A stretch of DNA of 64,000 nt from JAAELZ01 sp965237485 (lineage in GTDB: Bacteria; Pseudomonadota; Gammaproteobacteria; Arenicellales; Poriferihabitantaceae): the NCBI GenBank assembly GCA_965237485.1, contig CBDEFQ010000010.1:496001-560000 (forward strand), given 5' to 3'. The notes under the pieces were generated by a model. It worked only from the letters and a program-made list of their open reading frames with translations. It was not told the origin of the DNA and did not search any database. The position numbers and the translations under genes were made by a program. Shown piece by piece: positions 25,223 through 33,610 of the stretch (its first letter is position 1; every line of letters begins with the position of its first letter).

Positions 25223-26122
25223 GTGCCGTTTCTTAAACAGATCGAATGGCCGACTTGGCTACTTGTTATCGCCGTGTATAGCAGTTGGGTCGCCCTAATT
25301 GCCACCGGTGAGCAACTACCGCAGATCTTGCAATTCGCATTATTGTTGTTGGTGATGACGCTATTTAGTTCCTTATCACATGAGTTAATACATGGTCACC
25401 CTACTAGTAACCAAGCACTTAATGATGCTTTTGGTGTAATGCCATTAAGCTTATTTCCCTACTACGAATATAAGCACTCTCATCTAGTTCACCATATTGA
25501 TGAGCACCTTACCGAGCCAGGGGTGGACCCGGAAAGTTTTTTTGTCTCACACCAAAAATGGCAAACTTTAAGTCCGCTAAAGCGCAACTTGACTACTTTC
25601 AACATGAGCTTGATTGGCCGACTGCTTATTGGACCTGTTTATACGTTAATCGGCTTAACAAAAAAATTTATCGAGGACGTGAGTAGTAGATCAGGCTTCA
25701 AGATTGTTCAATGGGCAAGCTATCTTATAGGAGTCATAGCTATTTTATTTTTGGTTAATTCCGTAGGCATTTCAATTTGGCTATATTGTGCTGCGGCATA
25801 CTGTTCTTTATCGGTCATCGCTATTCGTTCTTTCTACGAGCACCGACCTGACTTAGACCCTGCAAAACGCACGGTTGCGGTGAGTTCCTGCGCGTTTTTT
25901 CAACTCTTATATCTGTGCAATAATTTCCATACTGCTCACCATAAACACCCCAAAATGCCGTGGTACAAGTTATACGCAGAGTATAAAAACAATGAAGACA
26001 GTTACTTAATCAATAATGGACACTTCTATTTTACGGGCTATCGTAGTTGGATTAAATATTTATTTAGGCCAGTAGCGAATCCAATCCACCCATATTATTC
26101 GTCGGCGCGCTCTATTGAATAA
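25223..26122 (+). CDS. Membrane fatty-acid desaturase/hydroxylase-family di-iron protein
   Basis: The 299-residue membrane protein has the three histidine boxes of the family: HELIHGH (~52), HSHLVHH (~85) and NNFHTAHHKHP (~233), plus an extra FYEHRPD. Hydrophobic spans occur at ~12-50 and ~160-205. It starts at GTG. Such di-iron enzymes desaturate or hydroxylate lipids or small substrates. Here it is the first gene of an operon with a PhnD-like protein and an enolase-superfamily enzyme, so a methylated-amine substrate is as likely as a fatty acid. Its end overlaps the next start by 8 bases. Confidence 0.82.
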   Translation: MPFLKQIEWPTWLLVIAVYSSWVALIATGEQLPQILQFALLLLVMTLFSSLSHELIHGHPTSNQALNDAFGVMPLSLFPYYEYKHSHLVHHIDEHLTEPGVDPESFFVSHQKWQTLSPLKRNLTTFNMSLIGRLLIGPVYTLIGLTKKFIEDVSSRSGFKIVQWASYLIGVIAILFLVNSVGISIWLYCAAAYCSLSVIAIRSFYEHRPDLDPAKRTVAVSSCAFFQLLYLCNNFHTAHHKHPKMPWYKLYAEYKNNEDSYLINNGHFYFTGYRSWIKYLFRPVANPIHPYYSSARSIE

Positions 26123-26939
26123 TCAAGATTCAATTGGTCAATTTCATGCAGGCATGTATGCTAACACCCCCGAGCTACAATCTGCATGGCAATGCTGGTT
26201 TGAGGCGTTTAGCCAACTCTATAGTGACCCCTCTTATTCAGAAATCAATTTTTATTTTGACACTTCCGATCAAGCGTATTTAGCACCTAACCTAATTGCT
26301 GTACAGACCTGCGGTTATCCGCTGTTGCACAAATGGGCCACCACCCACGACCCAATTGCAGCGGCGGTTTTTGACTGCAAAGGTTGCGTAGGAACGCAGT
26401 ATTCCAGTTGGTTTGTTACTCATGTTAATCACCCTGCAGATCGACTAGAACAATTTCAGCATCAACGCGCTGCAATGAGCGGCATTCACTCCAATAGTGG
26501 TATGAATGTATTGCGCTTTGCGATTAGTCAGCTCCCTAAGAAGAAACGCGTGGACGGCACTTTCTTTAGCGAAGTTAAAGTCAGCGGTGGACATTGGCAA
26601 AGCCTGGAGATGATCGCCAGTGAGCAAGCTGACCTAGCAGCAATTGACGCGGTTAGCTACGCATTAGCTTTAAAAGCTAAGCCGGCTTTGGCCGATTCCA
26701 TAAAAATAGTTGGGCAATCTGAAATGACCGTTGGCTTACCGTTTGTAATACCTAAAACATCAACTACCCGTGTTAATCGTCTAATACGCGCTATGGATCA
26801 AGCCACCATCGAAATGGATCAATCCGCGCGCGACACTCTTTCATTACGGGGCTTTTCTAGGGTAAAACTTCGCGATTACAAAAAAATTGAGGATTTGGAA
26901 AAATCAGCCATAAGGGCAAAATATAGTAAACTGAAGTAG
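26115..26939 (+). CDS. Cytosolic PhnD-like (phosphate/phosphonate ABC-type) binding protein
   Basis: The product (274 residues from a TTG at 26115, or 261 from the ATG at 26154) matches the PF12974 binding-protein fold. AVQTCGYPLLHKW, DCKGCVGTQYSSWFVTH, HSNSGMNVLRFAI, FSEVKVSGGHWQSLEMIASEQADLAAIDAVSYAL and TVGLPFVIP are in the family order. No signal peptide or lipobox is present and no ABC transporter gene is adjacent, so it may be a cytosolic ligand-binding or accessory protein rather than a transporter part. Overlap with the desaturase gene suggests translational coupling. Confidence 0.72.
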   Translation: MNNQDSIGQFHAGMYANTPELQSAWQCWFEAFSQLYSDPSYSEINFYFDTSDQAYLAPNLIAVQTCGYPLLHKWATTHDPIAAAVFDCKGCVGTQYSSWFVTHVNHPADRLEQFQHQRAAMSGIHSNSGMNVLRFAISQLPKKKRVDGTFFSEVKVSGGHWQSLEMIASEQADLAAIDAVSYALALKAKPALADSIKIVGQSEMTVGLPFVIPKTSTTRVNRLIRAMDQATIEMDQSARDTLSLRGFSRVKLRDYKKIEDLEKSAIRAKYSKLK

Positions 26940-26997
26940 TCGTAAATTGTTGTTAGGAAATCTACCCTAAAGACGCCTTTGTAGAGCAACAATAAGT

Positions 26998-28098
26998 ATG
27001 AAAATCGCTTGCCTAGAGACCTATAGCAACGAATTTGTGGGAATGGTTAAAGTCACTACAGACAGCGGCGAGTTCGGCTGGGGTCAAGTATCTACTTATC
27101 ATGCTGACATTACTTCCTTGGTTTTTCACCGCCAAGTTGCGCCTTATGCAATTGGTAAAGATGCGTTTGACATCGATGCTTTAGTAACATGCATTCCTGA
27201 AAAAGAGCATAAATTCCCTGGCTCGTATTTACGCCGTGCATTAACAGGGTTAGACACCGCATTATGGGATTTACGCGGACGCATTGAAGAAGAACCCGTG
27301 TGTAGCTTGATAGGTGGCTCACCCGGCACAGTACGTGCTTACGCTTCATCAATGAAACGCGACATCACCCCAAAACAAGAAGTGGATCGCTTGACCAGGC
27401 TGCGCGATCAAACTGGCTTTGATGCGTTTAAATTTCGTATTGCGGCTGAGTGCGGCCACGACGTTGATGAATGGCCAGGACGCACAGAAGAAATTGTGCA
27501 GGCTATGCGTTCAGCGATGGGTGACGAAGTCAGCTTACTGGTCGATGCCAACTCTGGTTATTCTCCTGCCAAAGCCATTGAAGTAGGACGGTTCTTGCAA
27601 GATAGCGGTATTAGTCACTTTGAAGAACCTTGCCCTTATTGGCAGTTCGGCCAAACTAAGCAAGTGACCGACGCCTTATCCATCGATGTATCCGGAGGCG
27701 AACAAGATTGTGACTTATCTACATGGCAACGCATGATCGATGACAAAGTAGTAAACATAATCCAGCCCGACTTGTGCTACGTCGGTGGATTAACTCGCGC
27801 GCTGCAAGTGGCAAAAATGGCCGAAGATGCGGGCCTGCCCTGCACGCCGCATGCAGCCAACTTATCGATGGTCACTTTGTTTACCATGCACTTTTTACGC
27901 GCAATACCTAATGCAGGAAAATATTTAGAATTCTCGATTGAAGGGCAAGATTACTATCCTTGGCAAGACGACCTTTATGTTAAAAGTCCTTATGACATCG
28001 TTGACGGACACGCAACCGTAACTGACCAACCCGGTTGGGGGGTCGAGGTCAACCCACGGTGGCTAGCTACAGCGCAGTACCAAATTACGGCTAAATGA
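26998..28098 (+). CDS. Mandelate racemase/muconate lactonizing enzyme family protein
   Basis: The 366-residue enolase-superfamily enzyme has a capping domain at ~1-120 (LTGLDTALWDLRGRI) and a barrel at ~130-340. Visible metal and catalytic elements are FDAFKFRIA (Lys of the KxK-type strand, second Lys replaced by Arg), LLVDANSGYSP (first metal Asp), ISHFEEPCPYW (Glu), SGGEQDCDL (third metal-ligand region) and PHAANLSM (His of the opposite face). Relatives racemise or dehydrate acid sugars, or epimerise proline betaines. With its methylamine neighbours a betaine epimerase is conceivable but unproven. The stop overlaps the next ATG (ATGA). Confidence 0.82.
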   Translation: MKIACLETYSNEFVGMVKVTTDSGEFGWGQVSTYHADITSLVFHRQVAPYAIGKDAFDIDALVTCIPEKEHKFPGSYLRRALTGLDTALWDLRGRIEEEPVCSLIGGSPGTVRAYASSMKRDITPKQEVDRLTRLRDQTGFDAFKFRIAAECGHDVDEWPGRTEEIVQAMRSAMGDEVSLLVDANSGYSPAKAIEVGRFLQDSGISHFEEPCPYWQFGQTKQVTDALSIDVSGGEQDCDLSTWQRMIDDKVVNIIQPDLCYVGGLTRALQVAKMAEDAGLPCTPHAANLSMVTLFTMHFLRAIPNAGKYLEFSIEGQDYYPWQDDLYVKSPYDIVDGHATVTDQPGWGVEVNPRWLATAQYQITAK

Positions 28099-29040
28099 GC
28101 GGCACTCTCTTTTCTACTGAGTATAAAGAAACCCCTTATTGGTGGGATCGGACGCCTAGACCCCAAGACCCCAAGACCGTCATCAACCGCTTCCCAAAAC
28201 GGCTGATGTGGTTGTCATCGGGTCAGGGTATACCGGGCTTTCTGCGGCTATTCAAACTGCACAGCACGGTTTAAAAACCATCGTTGTCGAAGCACAAAAC
28301 TCTGGCTGGGGTTGTAGCTCGCGCAATAGGGGCCAAGTAGGAACCAGCCTAAAACCCACATTTCCAGAACTACGTGCTAAATACGGGCGCGATAAGGCGC
28401 TGGCCATTTTAAGCGAGGGGTTTAACGCGCTCAATTGGGTAGAGTCTTTCACACAGGAAAATAGAATCGATTGCGACTTTAGACGCTGCGGCCGTTTTCG
28501 GGGCGCACACAATGCATCGGCCCTAAAGGCTTATCGTAGAAAAATAGACGATACGCCCCCAGAGCTCAATGCTGATGCTTATATTGTTGAGCCAAAAGAC
28601 AGCCATACCGAAGTCGCTAGTGATAAATATAAAGGCGGTATCGTATTCCCGCATCATGCATCTATCGACCCTAGCCGTTACCACCAAGGCTTGCTGCAAC
28701 ATGCTTTAAATTTGGGGGTGGAAGTAGTTAGCCATTGCAAGGTGGAAGACATTACTAAAACCGCAGGTGTGTTTTCTCTTGATACCACTAAGGGAAAAAT
28801 AAGTGCTAAAGATGTGCTGGTCGCTACCAGCGGGTACACCAGAAAATCAACCCCGTGGCAGCAACAGCGGGTGATTCCAATTGGCTCGTACATCATAGCG
28901 ACCGAACCTTTACCTGAAGGTCTGACCGAAACCCTGCTGCCGAATGACCGCATGGTAACCGACTCGCGCAAAGTGCTTGTTTACTTCCGCACCTGCCCAG
29001 AACGTAAGCGAATTTTGTTCGGCGGCCGTGTGTCCTTAAC
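28095..29040 (+). pseudogene. FAD-dependent amino-acid/amine oxidoreductase, frameshifted and cut by IS1380
   Basis: The gene begins at the ATG overlapping the previous stop: MSGTLFSTEYKETPYWWDRT. An 8-bp tandem duplication (ACCCCAAG at 28160-28167 and 28168-28175) shifts the frame. Deleting one copy restores PRPQDRHQPLPKTADVVVIG. The body has a DAO FAD motif (VVIGSGYTGLSAAIQ), then GCSSRNRGQVGTSLKP and YFRTCPERKRILFGGRVSL. At 29041 the IS1380 element cuts it, and no 3' remainder lies on the far side. It is double-hit and therefore dead. It would have been the fourth gene of the operon. Confidence 0.85.
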
Positions 29041-30746
29041 CCTAGAAAAATCAGTTGAACCTCCACTAAGGGATGTATTATCGTTGCAATCAATTGAATT
29101 AAAAGGAGAAACACCATGGTCGCCAAAGATAAATCCTTTCACCCAGAGGGTGCGCTAAAACCGGAGGTTTCAAACGCTGTTTCCACCTTATTATCGACTG
29201 AAACGTTCGATGGAAAAATTCACGTTGAATGGGATCCGTCAGCGGCAGTAACGCCCATAGGACCGTTGCCTTTTTTCATTCAATATTTAAAACTTGGTGG
29301 TCTGTTTAAGCCATGGGTGAGCAGTTGCCCATTGGAATATCGAAGCAATAACGCACCTGAGAAGATCAATGTGTTGGGCTCATTTTTGTTGTCTGTTCTC
29401 TCGGGTCACAATCGCTACGCACACATGGCCAGCTTAATGGGCGATCGTATCAACACCAAAATGCTTGGAATGATCAAAGCGGTTAGCGACGATTCGGCGC
29501 GCCGTGCGCTGAAGAAGATGGATGAGGAACAAGGTATAGCCTGGCTACAAACTCATTTGCAGCGTTGCTACGAGCCCTTGCTCACACAGCCATGGATATT
29601 GGATTGTGACGTAACGGTTAAACCGCTATACGGTCATCAAGAAGGTGCCAAGGTTGGCTATAATCCACACAAACCTGGCCGGCCCTCGCACACGTATCAC
29701 ACCTATATGATTGTCAATCTTCGTCTTGTATTGGATGTTGAGGTCAAGTCTGGCACTGAGGTAGCTGCTAGTCATTCTTCGCCGGGTCTATGGGAGCTGT
29801 TGGATCGATTGCCACGTTCATCTTGGCCGCACTTTATTCGAGGCGATTGTGACTGGGGTACCCAGGATGTGATGAGCGCTGCAGAACAAAGAGGCGTCAA
29901 TTACTTGTTTAAGCTAAGGAAGTCTAAGTACGTTAAGCAACTGATACAGCAGCAGCATAGCGTGTCGGGCTGGGATTATGTTATCGATGGCTGGGAAGCC
30001 AAAGAAAGTTGTTTGAAGTTGGCTGCGTGGAACGATCATCGGCGCGTGGTAATCGTTCGTCGTCGTTTAGCAAAGGACGCGCTGCTGGTATTGGAAGAGA
30101 AAAGTCAAGGCCAGCAGAGCTTTGGTTTTTTGCAAGAAGCGGATGATATTCGCGCGTTTGAATACGCTGTTCTGGTCACCTCATTAGACGATGAGGTGAT
30201 TAGCATCGTCCAACATTATCGAGATCGAGCCGACTGCGAAAACAATTTTGATGAAATCAAGAACCATTGGGGTTGGGGCGGGTTTACTACCGCCGATATC
30301 AAGCCCTGTCGCTTTATAGCGCGGATCATTGCCTTGATTTATAACGGGTGGAATATATTCACTAGGCTGGCTAACCCAGACAAACATATGGAAGCGATTA
30401 CTAGTCGACCGCTATTACTGAGTTCGGTGGGGCGCGTTACTGAATCGGGGCGGAAAAAGACTATGACGATTACTAGCACGCACGCCAAGGCCGACTTAAT
30501 TCGCGACACGTTTGACCAAATACAACACGTCTTTAATTCATTGAAGGCGATTGCGCCGCAGTTGAGCGTGGCGCAAGTTTGGTGCCGCATTCTAAGCGAG
30601 GCGATGAAGAAATATCTTGGTGGAACGATTCTTCAACCGCCAGATGACCGCTGTTTACTTGGCTAAAGTGTCTCGGAGGCAGTAGCGACGATGGAAGGGT
30701 TGTTTATGTTGGCCTCATTGGAGAGGCTTTAACTGCGTTTTTTAGG
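29041..30746 (+). mobile_element. IS1380-type insertion sequence, copy 1 of 3 (full length)
   Basis: This 1706-bp element has ends CCTAGAAAAATCAGTTGAAC and (reverse) CCTAAAAAACGCAGTTAAAG, imperfect inverted repeats starting CCTA as in ISEcp1-type elements. The flanks are TTAAC and TTCAT, which do not match. The 3' half of the interrupted FAD gene is also absent, so a deletion or rearrangement followed insertion. This is the reference copy: the other two lack 11 and 9 bases. Confidence 0.92.
29116..30666 (+). CDS. IS1380-family DDE transposase (intact copy)
   Basis: This is a 516-residue DDE_Tnp_1-type transposase. Diagnostic segments are ILDCDVTVKPLYGHQEGAK followed by GYNPHKPGRPSH (the Asp and GYNPKKRGRPS-like motif of the family), IRGDCDWGTQDVM (second Asp) and YRDRADCENNFDEIKNHWGWGG (Glu in the Y-RxxxE-like motif). 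An ATG preceded by AAGGAG sets the start. This is the only uninterrupted copy here, so it is the candidate source of transposase for the others and for the MITE. Confidence 0.92.
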   Translation: MVAKDKSFHPEGALKPEVSNAVSTLLSTETFDGKIHVEWDPSAAVTPIGPLPFFIQYLKLGGLFKPWVSSCPLEYRSNNAPEKINVLGSFLLSVLSGHNRYAHMASLMGDRINTKMLGMIKAVSDDSARRALKKMDEEQGIAWLQTHLQRCYEPLLTQPWILDCDVTVKPLYGHQEGAKVGYNPHKPGRPSHTYHTYMIVNLRLVLDVEVKSGTEVAASHSSPGLWELLDRLPRSSWPHFIRGDCDWGTQDVMSAAEQRGVNYLFKLRKSKYVKQLIQQQHSVSGWDYVIDGWEAKESCLKLAAWNDHRRVVIVRRRLAKDALLVLEEKSQGQQSFGFLQEADDIRAFEYAVLVTSLDDEVISIVQHYRDRADCENNFDEIKNHWGWGGFTTADIKPCRFIARIIALIYNGWNIFTRLANPDKHMEAITSRPLLLSSVGRVTESGRKKTMTITSTHAKADLIRDTFDQIQHVFNSLKAIAPQLSVAQVWCRILSEAMKKYLGGTILQPPDDRCLLG

Positions 30747-30889
30747 TTCATGATAATGGATAAGGAATGGTAAAATTTCGGCTGAATTCTAGCTTATTAA
30801 TTGGCTTAACGAAAGCCAAATAGACTGGGGCTGAACATCAGCAATACTTACACTGAACGAGCCTCAAAATTGAACGTTAAAGAGTAGGT

Positions 30890-33610
30890 TTATTGGATAC
30901 TCACCGCGCAGTATTTAAACTCTGGGATTTTCCCAATCGGGTCAATGGCTTCGTTAGTAAGTAAATTTGCCGCAGCTTCATTGAAGCAAAATGGCATAAA
31001 CACTTCGCCTGGCTGAACTTGCAAGCTTGATTGCAAAGCAACATCTATTTCACCGCGACGAGATTTCACACTGACCATATCACCACTGGAGAGGTTCAGT
31101 TTTTCAATATCCGCTGGGTTCATATCTATTACCGCAGAAGGCTCTATTTTATCGAGTACGTCTGCGCGCCTAGTCATTGAGCCAGTGTGCCAGTGTTCAA
31201 GCTTACGGCCAGTGATCAGGATAAATGGAAAGTCGTTATCAGGCAGTTCATCCGCTTGAATATAACGTGCAGGCACCAGCTTGGCTTTGCCATCGGCAGT
31301 GGGGAAATTATTAACAAATACCACTTGTTGCCCAGGGTCATTCTCGTCAGCACACGGATAGGTCACTGAGTCAGCAGCAGAAAGTCGATCCCAGCTGATA
31401 CCTGTTAAGCTCGGCATTAGGCTACGCATTTCTTCGTAGACTTCGCTAATGGTTTGCTCGGGCCAACCCAAATCTAATTGCTCGGCAATTTGTTGGATGA
31501 TCCATAGATCTGGCATAGCTTCTCCCGGTGCTTCAACCGCTTTACGCCCTATTTGAACACGCCGATCGGTATTGGTGACGCTACCGTCTTTTTCGGGCCA
31601 CGCTGTAGCGGGTAAGATAACATCGGCAAACGCAGCGGTTTCAGTAAGGAAAATGTCTTGAACAACTAGGTGCTCAAGCGTTGCTAAGGCATTACGGGCG
31701 TGGTTAAGATTGGGGTCAGACATGGCTGGGTTTTCGCCCATCATATACATCCCCTTAATCTTGCCGTCATCGATGGCATGCATGATTTCTACTACTGTTA
31801 ACCCTGGCGTTGTACTTAAAGCCGTGTCCCAAGCCTGCTCGTACTTGGTATTGTATTCAGGGTTATCAACGCGCTGATAATCCGGATACATCATCGGGAT
31901 TAATCCCGCATCCGATGCGCCTTGTACATTGTTCTGACCACGTAGCGGATGCAGGCCCGTGCCCGGTCGGCCTATTTGGCCAGTGAGCATACAAAGGCTG
32001 ATCAGGCAGCGGACGTTATCGGTGCCATGAATGTGCTGTGATATACCCATTCCCCAGAAGATAATCGAGTTTTTAGCGGTGGCATATTCTCTAGCTACTT
32101 GACGAATGCTCTGCGCATCAACGCCGCAGACATCGGCCATGGCCTCTGGGCTGAAATCCGCTACATTGGCTTTCACTTCCTCAAAATTATTTGTGCGCTT
32201 AGCTATAAAGTCGTGGTCGAGTAGGTCCTCCTCGATGATCGTATGCAACATCGCGTTTATAAGCGCAACGTCAGAGTCAGGTTTAAACTGTAAAAAGTGA
32301 TCGGCGTGCCTAGCCATATCGATACGTCGTGGGTCTAACACCACTAACTTAGCGCCTGACTTAATGGCATTCTTAACGAAGGTTGCAGCCACGGGGTGAT
32401 TGCCAGTGGTGTTAGAACCGATGATAAAAATTAGGTCAGCGTACTTAACGTCTTCAACTGGATTTGATACCGCGCCAGAACCGATGCCTTCTAATAAGGC
32501 GGCAACACTAGACGCATGGCATAAACGAGTACAATGGTCAATATTGTTGTTGCGAAAACCTGTACGAACGATTTTCTGGAATAAATAGGCTTCTTCATTG
32601 CTGCCTTTTGCCGAACCAAACCCAGCTAGTACGTCATCGCCGTGTTCGTCAAGTAGCTGTTTTAGTCCACCGCCTGCAGCAGCAAGTGCTTCTTCCCAAG
32701 AAACGGGTCGAAACATTTTGCTGGGGTCTGCCGGATCAAAAAACTCGTTCATGCCTTTTGGTACCCCTTCGATGCGTAACATGGGTTGTGTTAGGCGTTC
32801 GGGATGATGAATATAGTCAAATCCATAGCGGCCCTTTACACAAAGGCGGCTAAAGTTGGCGGGGCCATCACGACCTTCTACTTTGACTATTTTATTATTC
32901 TTAGTGTGGTAAGTAAGCTGGCAGCCTACACCGCAGTATGGGCACACAGAATGGGTTTGTTGGGTATCTTCCTCTTCTGGGACCTGGTTAATTAATGCAC
33001 CAGTTGGGCAGGCTTGAACACACTCGCCGCAGCTTACGCAGGTGCTTTTGCCAATGGCGGCGTCCAAGTCAAATTCAATTCGGGTTTCTCCGCCGCGCGA
33101 AGTTAAGCCGATTACCTCATTAACCTGCACTTCAGAACAGGCACGTACACAACGGGTGCATACAATACAGGCGCTTGCGTCAAACTTAAATGCCGGGTGA
33201 GAAGTGTCTTTATGACGAACCACATCTTCGCCAAATGGATTTGTAGCAGCGTCTAGGTCTAGGTATTTTGCCCAGCGGTCTAAGTCGTTCTCTGGTGACA
33301 GGGCACTGGCATCTACATTCGATTGTAAAAGGCTGATTACGCCTTTTTGCGCGTTGCGAGAGCGCTCATTTTGGCTATGCACGACCATGCCTTCGGTGGG
33401 TTCACGGCGACACGATGGCACTAATACACGTTCACCTTCGATTTCAACCACGCAGCTGCGACAGTTGGCTTCAGCATATTGCTTGGGGTGAAAGCAAAGG
33501 TTAGGAATTTCGACGCCGTTACGCTGGGCTACCGCTAATATGGATTCGCCCGGCTGTGCCTCACAAGGCTTTCCATCTAGGGTAAAGTTAATGTTAGTTT
33601 GCTTATTCAC
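30890..33610 (-). CDS. NAD-dependent formate dehydrogenase, catalytic molybdopterin subunit
   Basis: The 906-residue protein has an N-terminal 2Fe-2S ferredoxin domain (NLCFHPKQYAEANCRSCVVEI), a NADH-G His/Cys cluster domain, two 4Fe-4S sets (CIVCTRCVRACSEV, CVSCGECVQACPTGAL) and the molybdopterin core beginning CPYCGVGCQLTYH. The active-site residue is Cys (~365, RLCHASSVAAL), not selenocysteine. A molydop-binding C-terminus ends near residue 890. It oxidises formate and passes electrons to the NuoEF-like partner. It starts at a GTG overlapping the partner's TAG stop. In this neighbourhood it would burn formate from methyl-group oxidation. Confidence 0.92.
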   Translation of the reverse strand: MNKQTNINFTLDGKPCEAQPGESILAVAQRNGVEIPNLCFHPKQYAEANCRSCVVEIEGERVLVPSCRREPTEGMVVHSQNERSRNAQKGVISLLQSNVDASALSPENDLDRWAKYLDLDAATNPFGEDVVRHKDTSHPAFKFDASACIVCTRCVRACSEVQVNEVIGLTSRGGETRIEFDLDAAIGKSTCVSCGECVQACPTGALINQVPEEEDTQQTHSVCPYCGVGCQLTYHTKNNKIVKVEGRDGPANFSRLCVKGRYGFDYIHHPERLTQPMLRIEGVPKGMNEFFDPADPSKMFRPVSWEEALAAAGGGLKQLLDEHGDDVLAGFGSAKGSNEEAYLFQKIVRTGFRNNNIDHCTRLCHASSVAALLEGIGSGAVSNPVEDVKYADLIFIIGSNTTGNHPVAATFVKNAIKSGAKLVVLDPRRIDMARHADHFLQFKPDSDVALINAMLHTIIEEDLLDHDFIAKRTNNFEEVKANVADFSPEAMADVCGVDAQSIRQVAREYATAKNSIIFWGMGISQHIHGTDNVRCLISLCMLTGQIGRPGTGLHPLRGQNNVQGASDAGLIPMMYPDYQRVDNPEYNTKYEQAWDTALSTTPGLTVVEIMHAIDDGKIKGMYMMGENPAMSDPNLNHARNALATLEHLVVQDIFLTETAAFADVILPATAWPEKDGSVTNTDRRVQIGRKAVEAPGEAMPDLWIIQQIAEQLDLGWPEQTISEVYEEMRSLMPSLTGISWDRLSAADSVTYPCADENDPGQQVVFVNNFPTADGKAKLVPARYIQADELPDNDFPFILITGRKLEHWHTGSMTRRADVLDKIEPSAVIDMNPADIEKLNLSSGDMVSVKSRRGEIDVALQSSLQVQPGEVFMPFCFNEAAANLLTNEAIDPIGKIPEFKYCAVSIQ

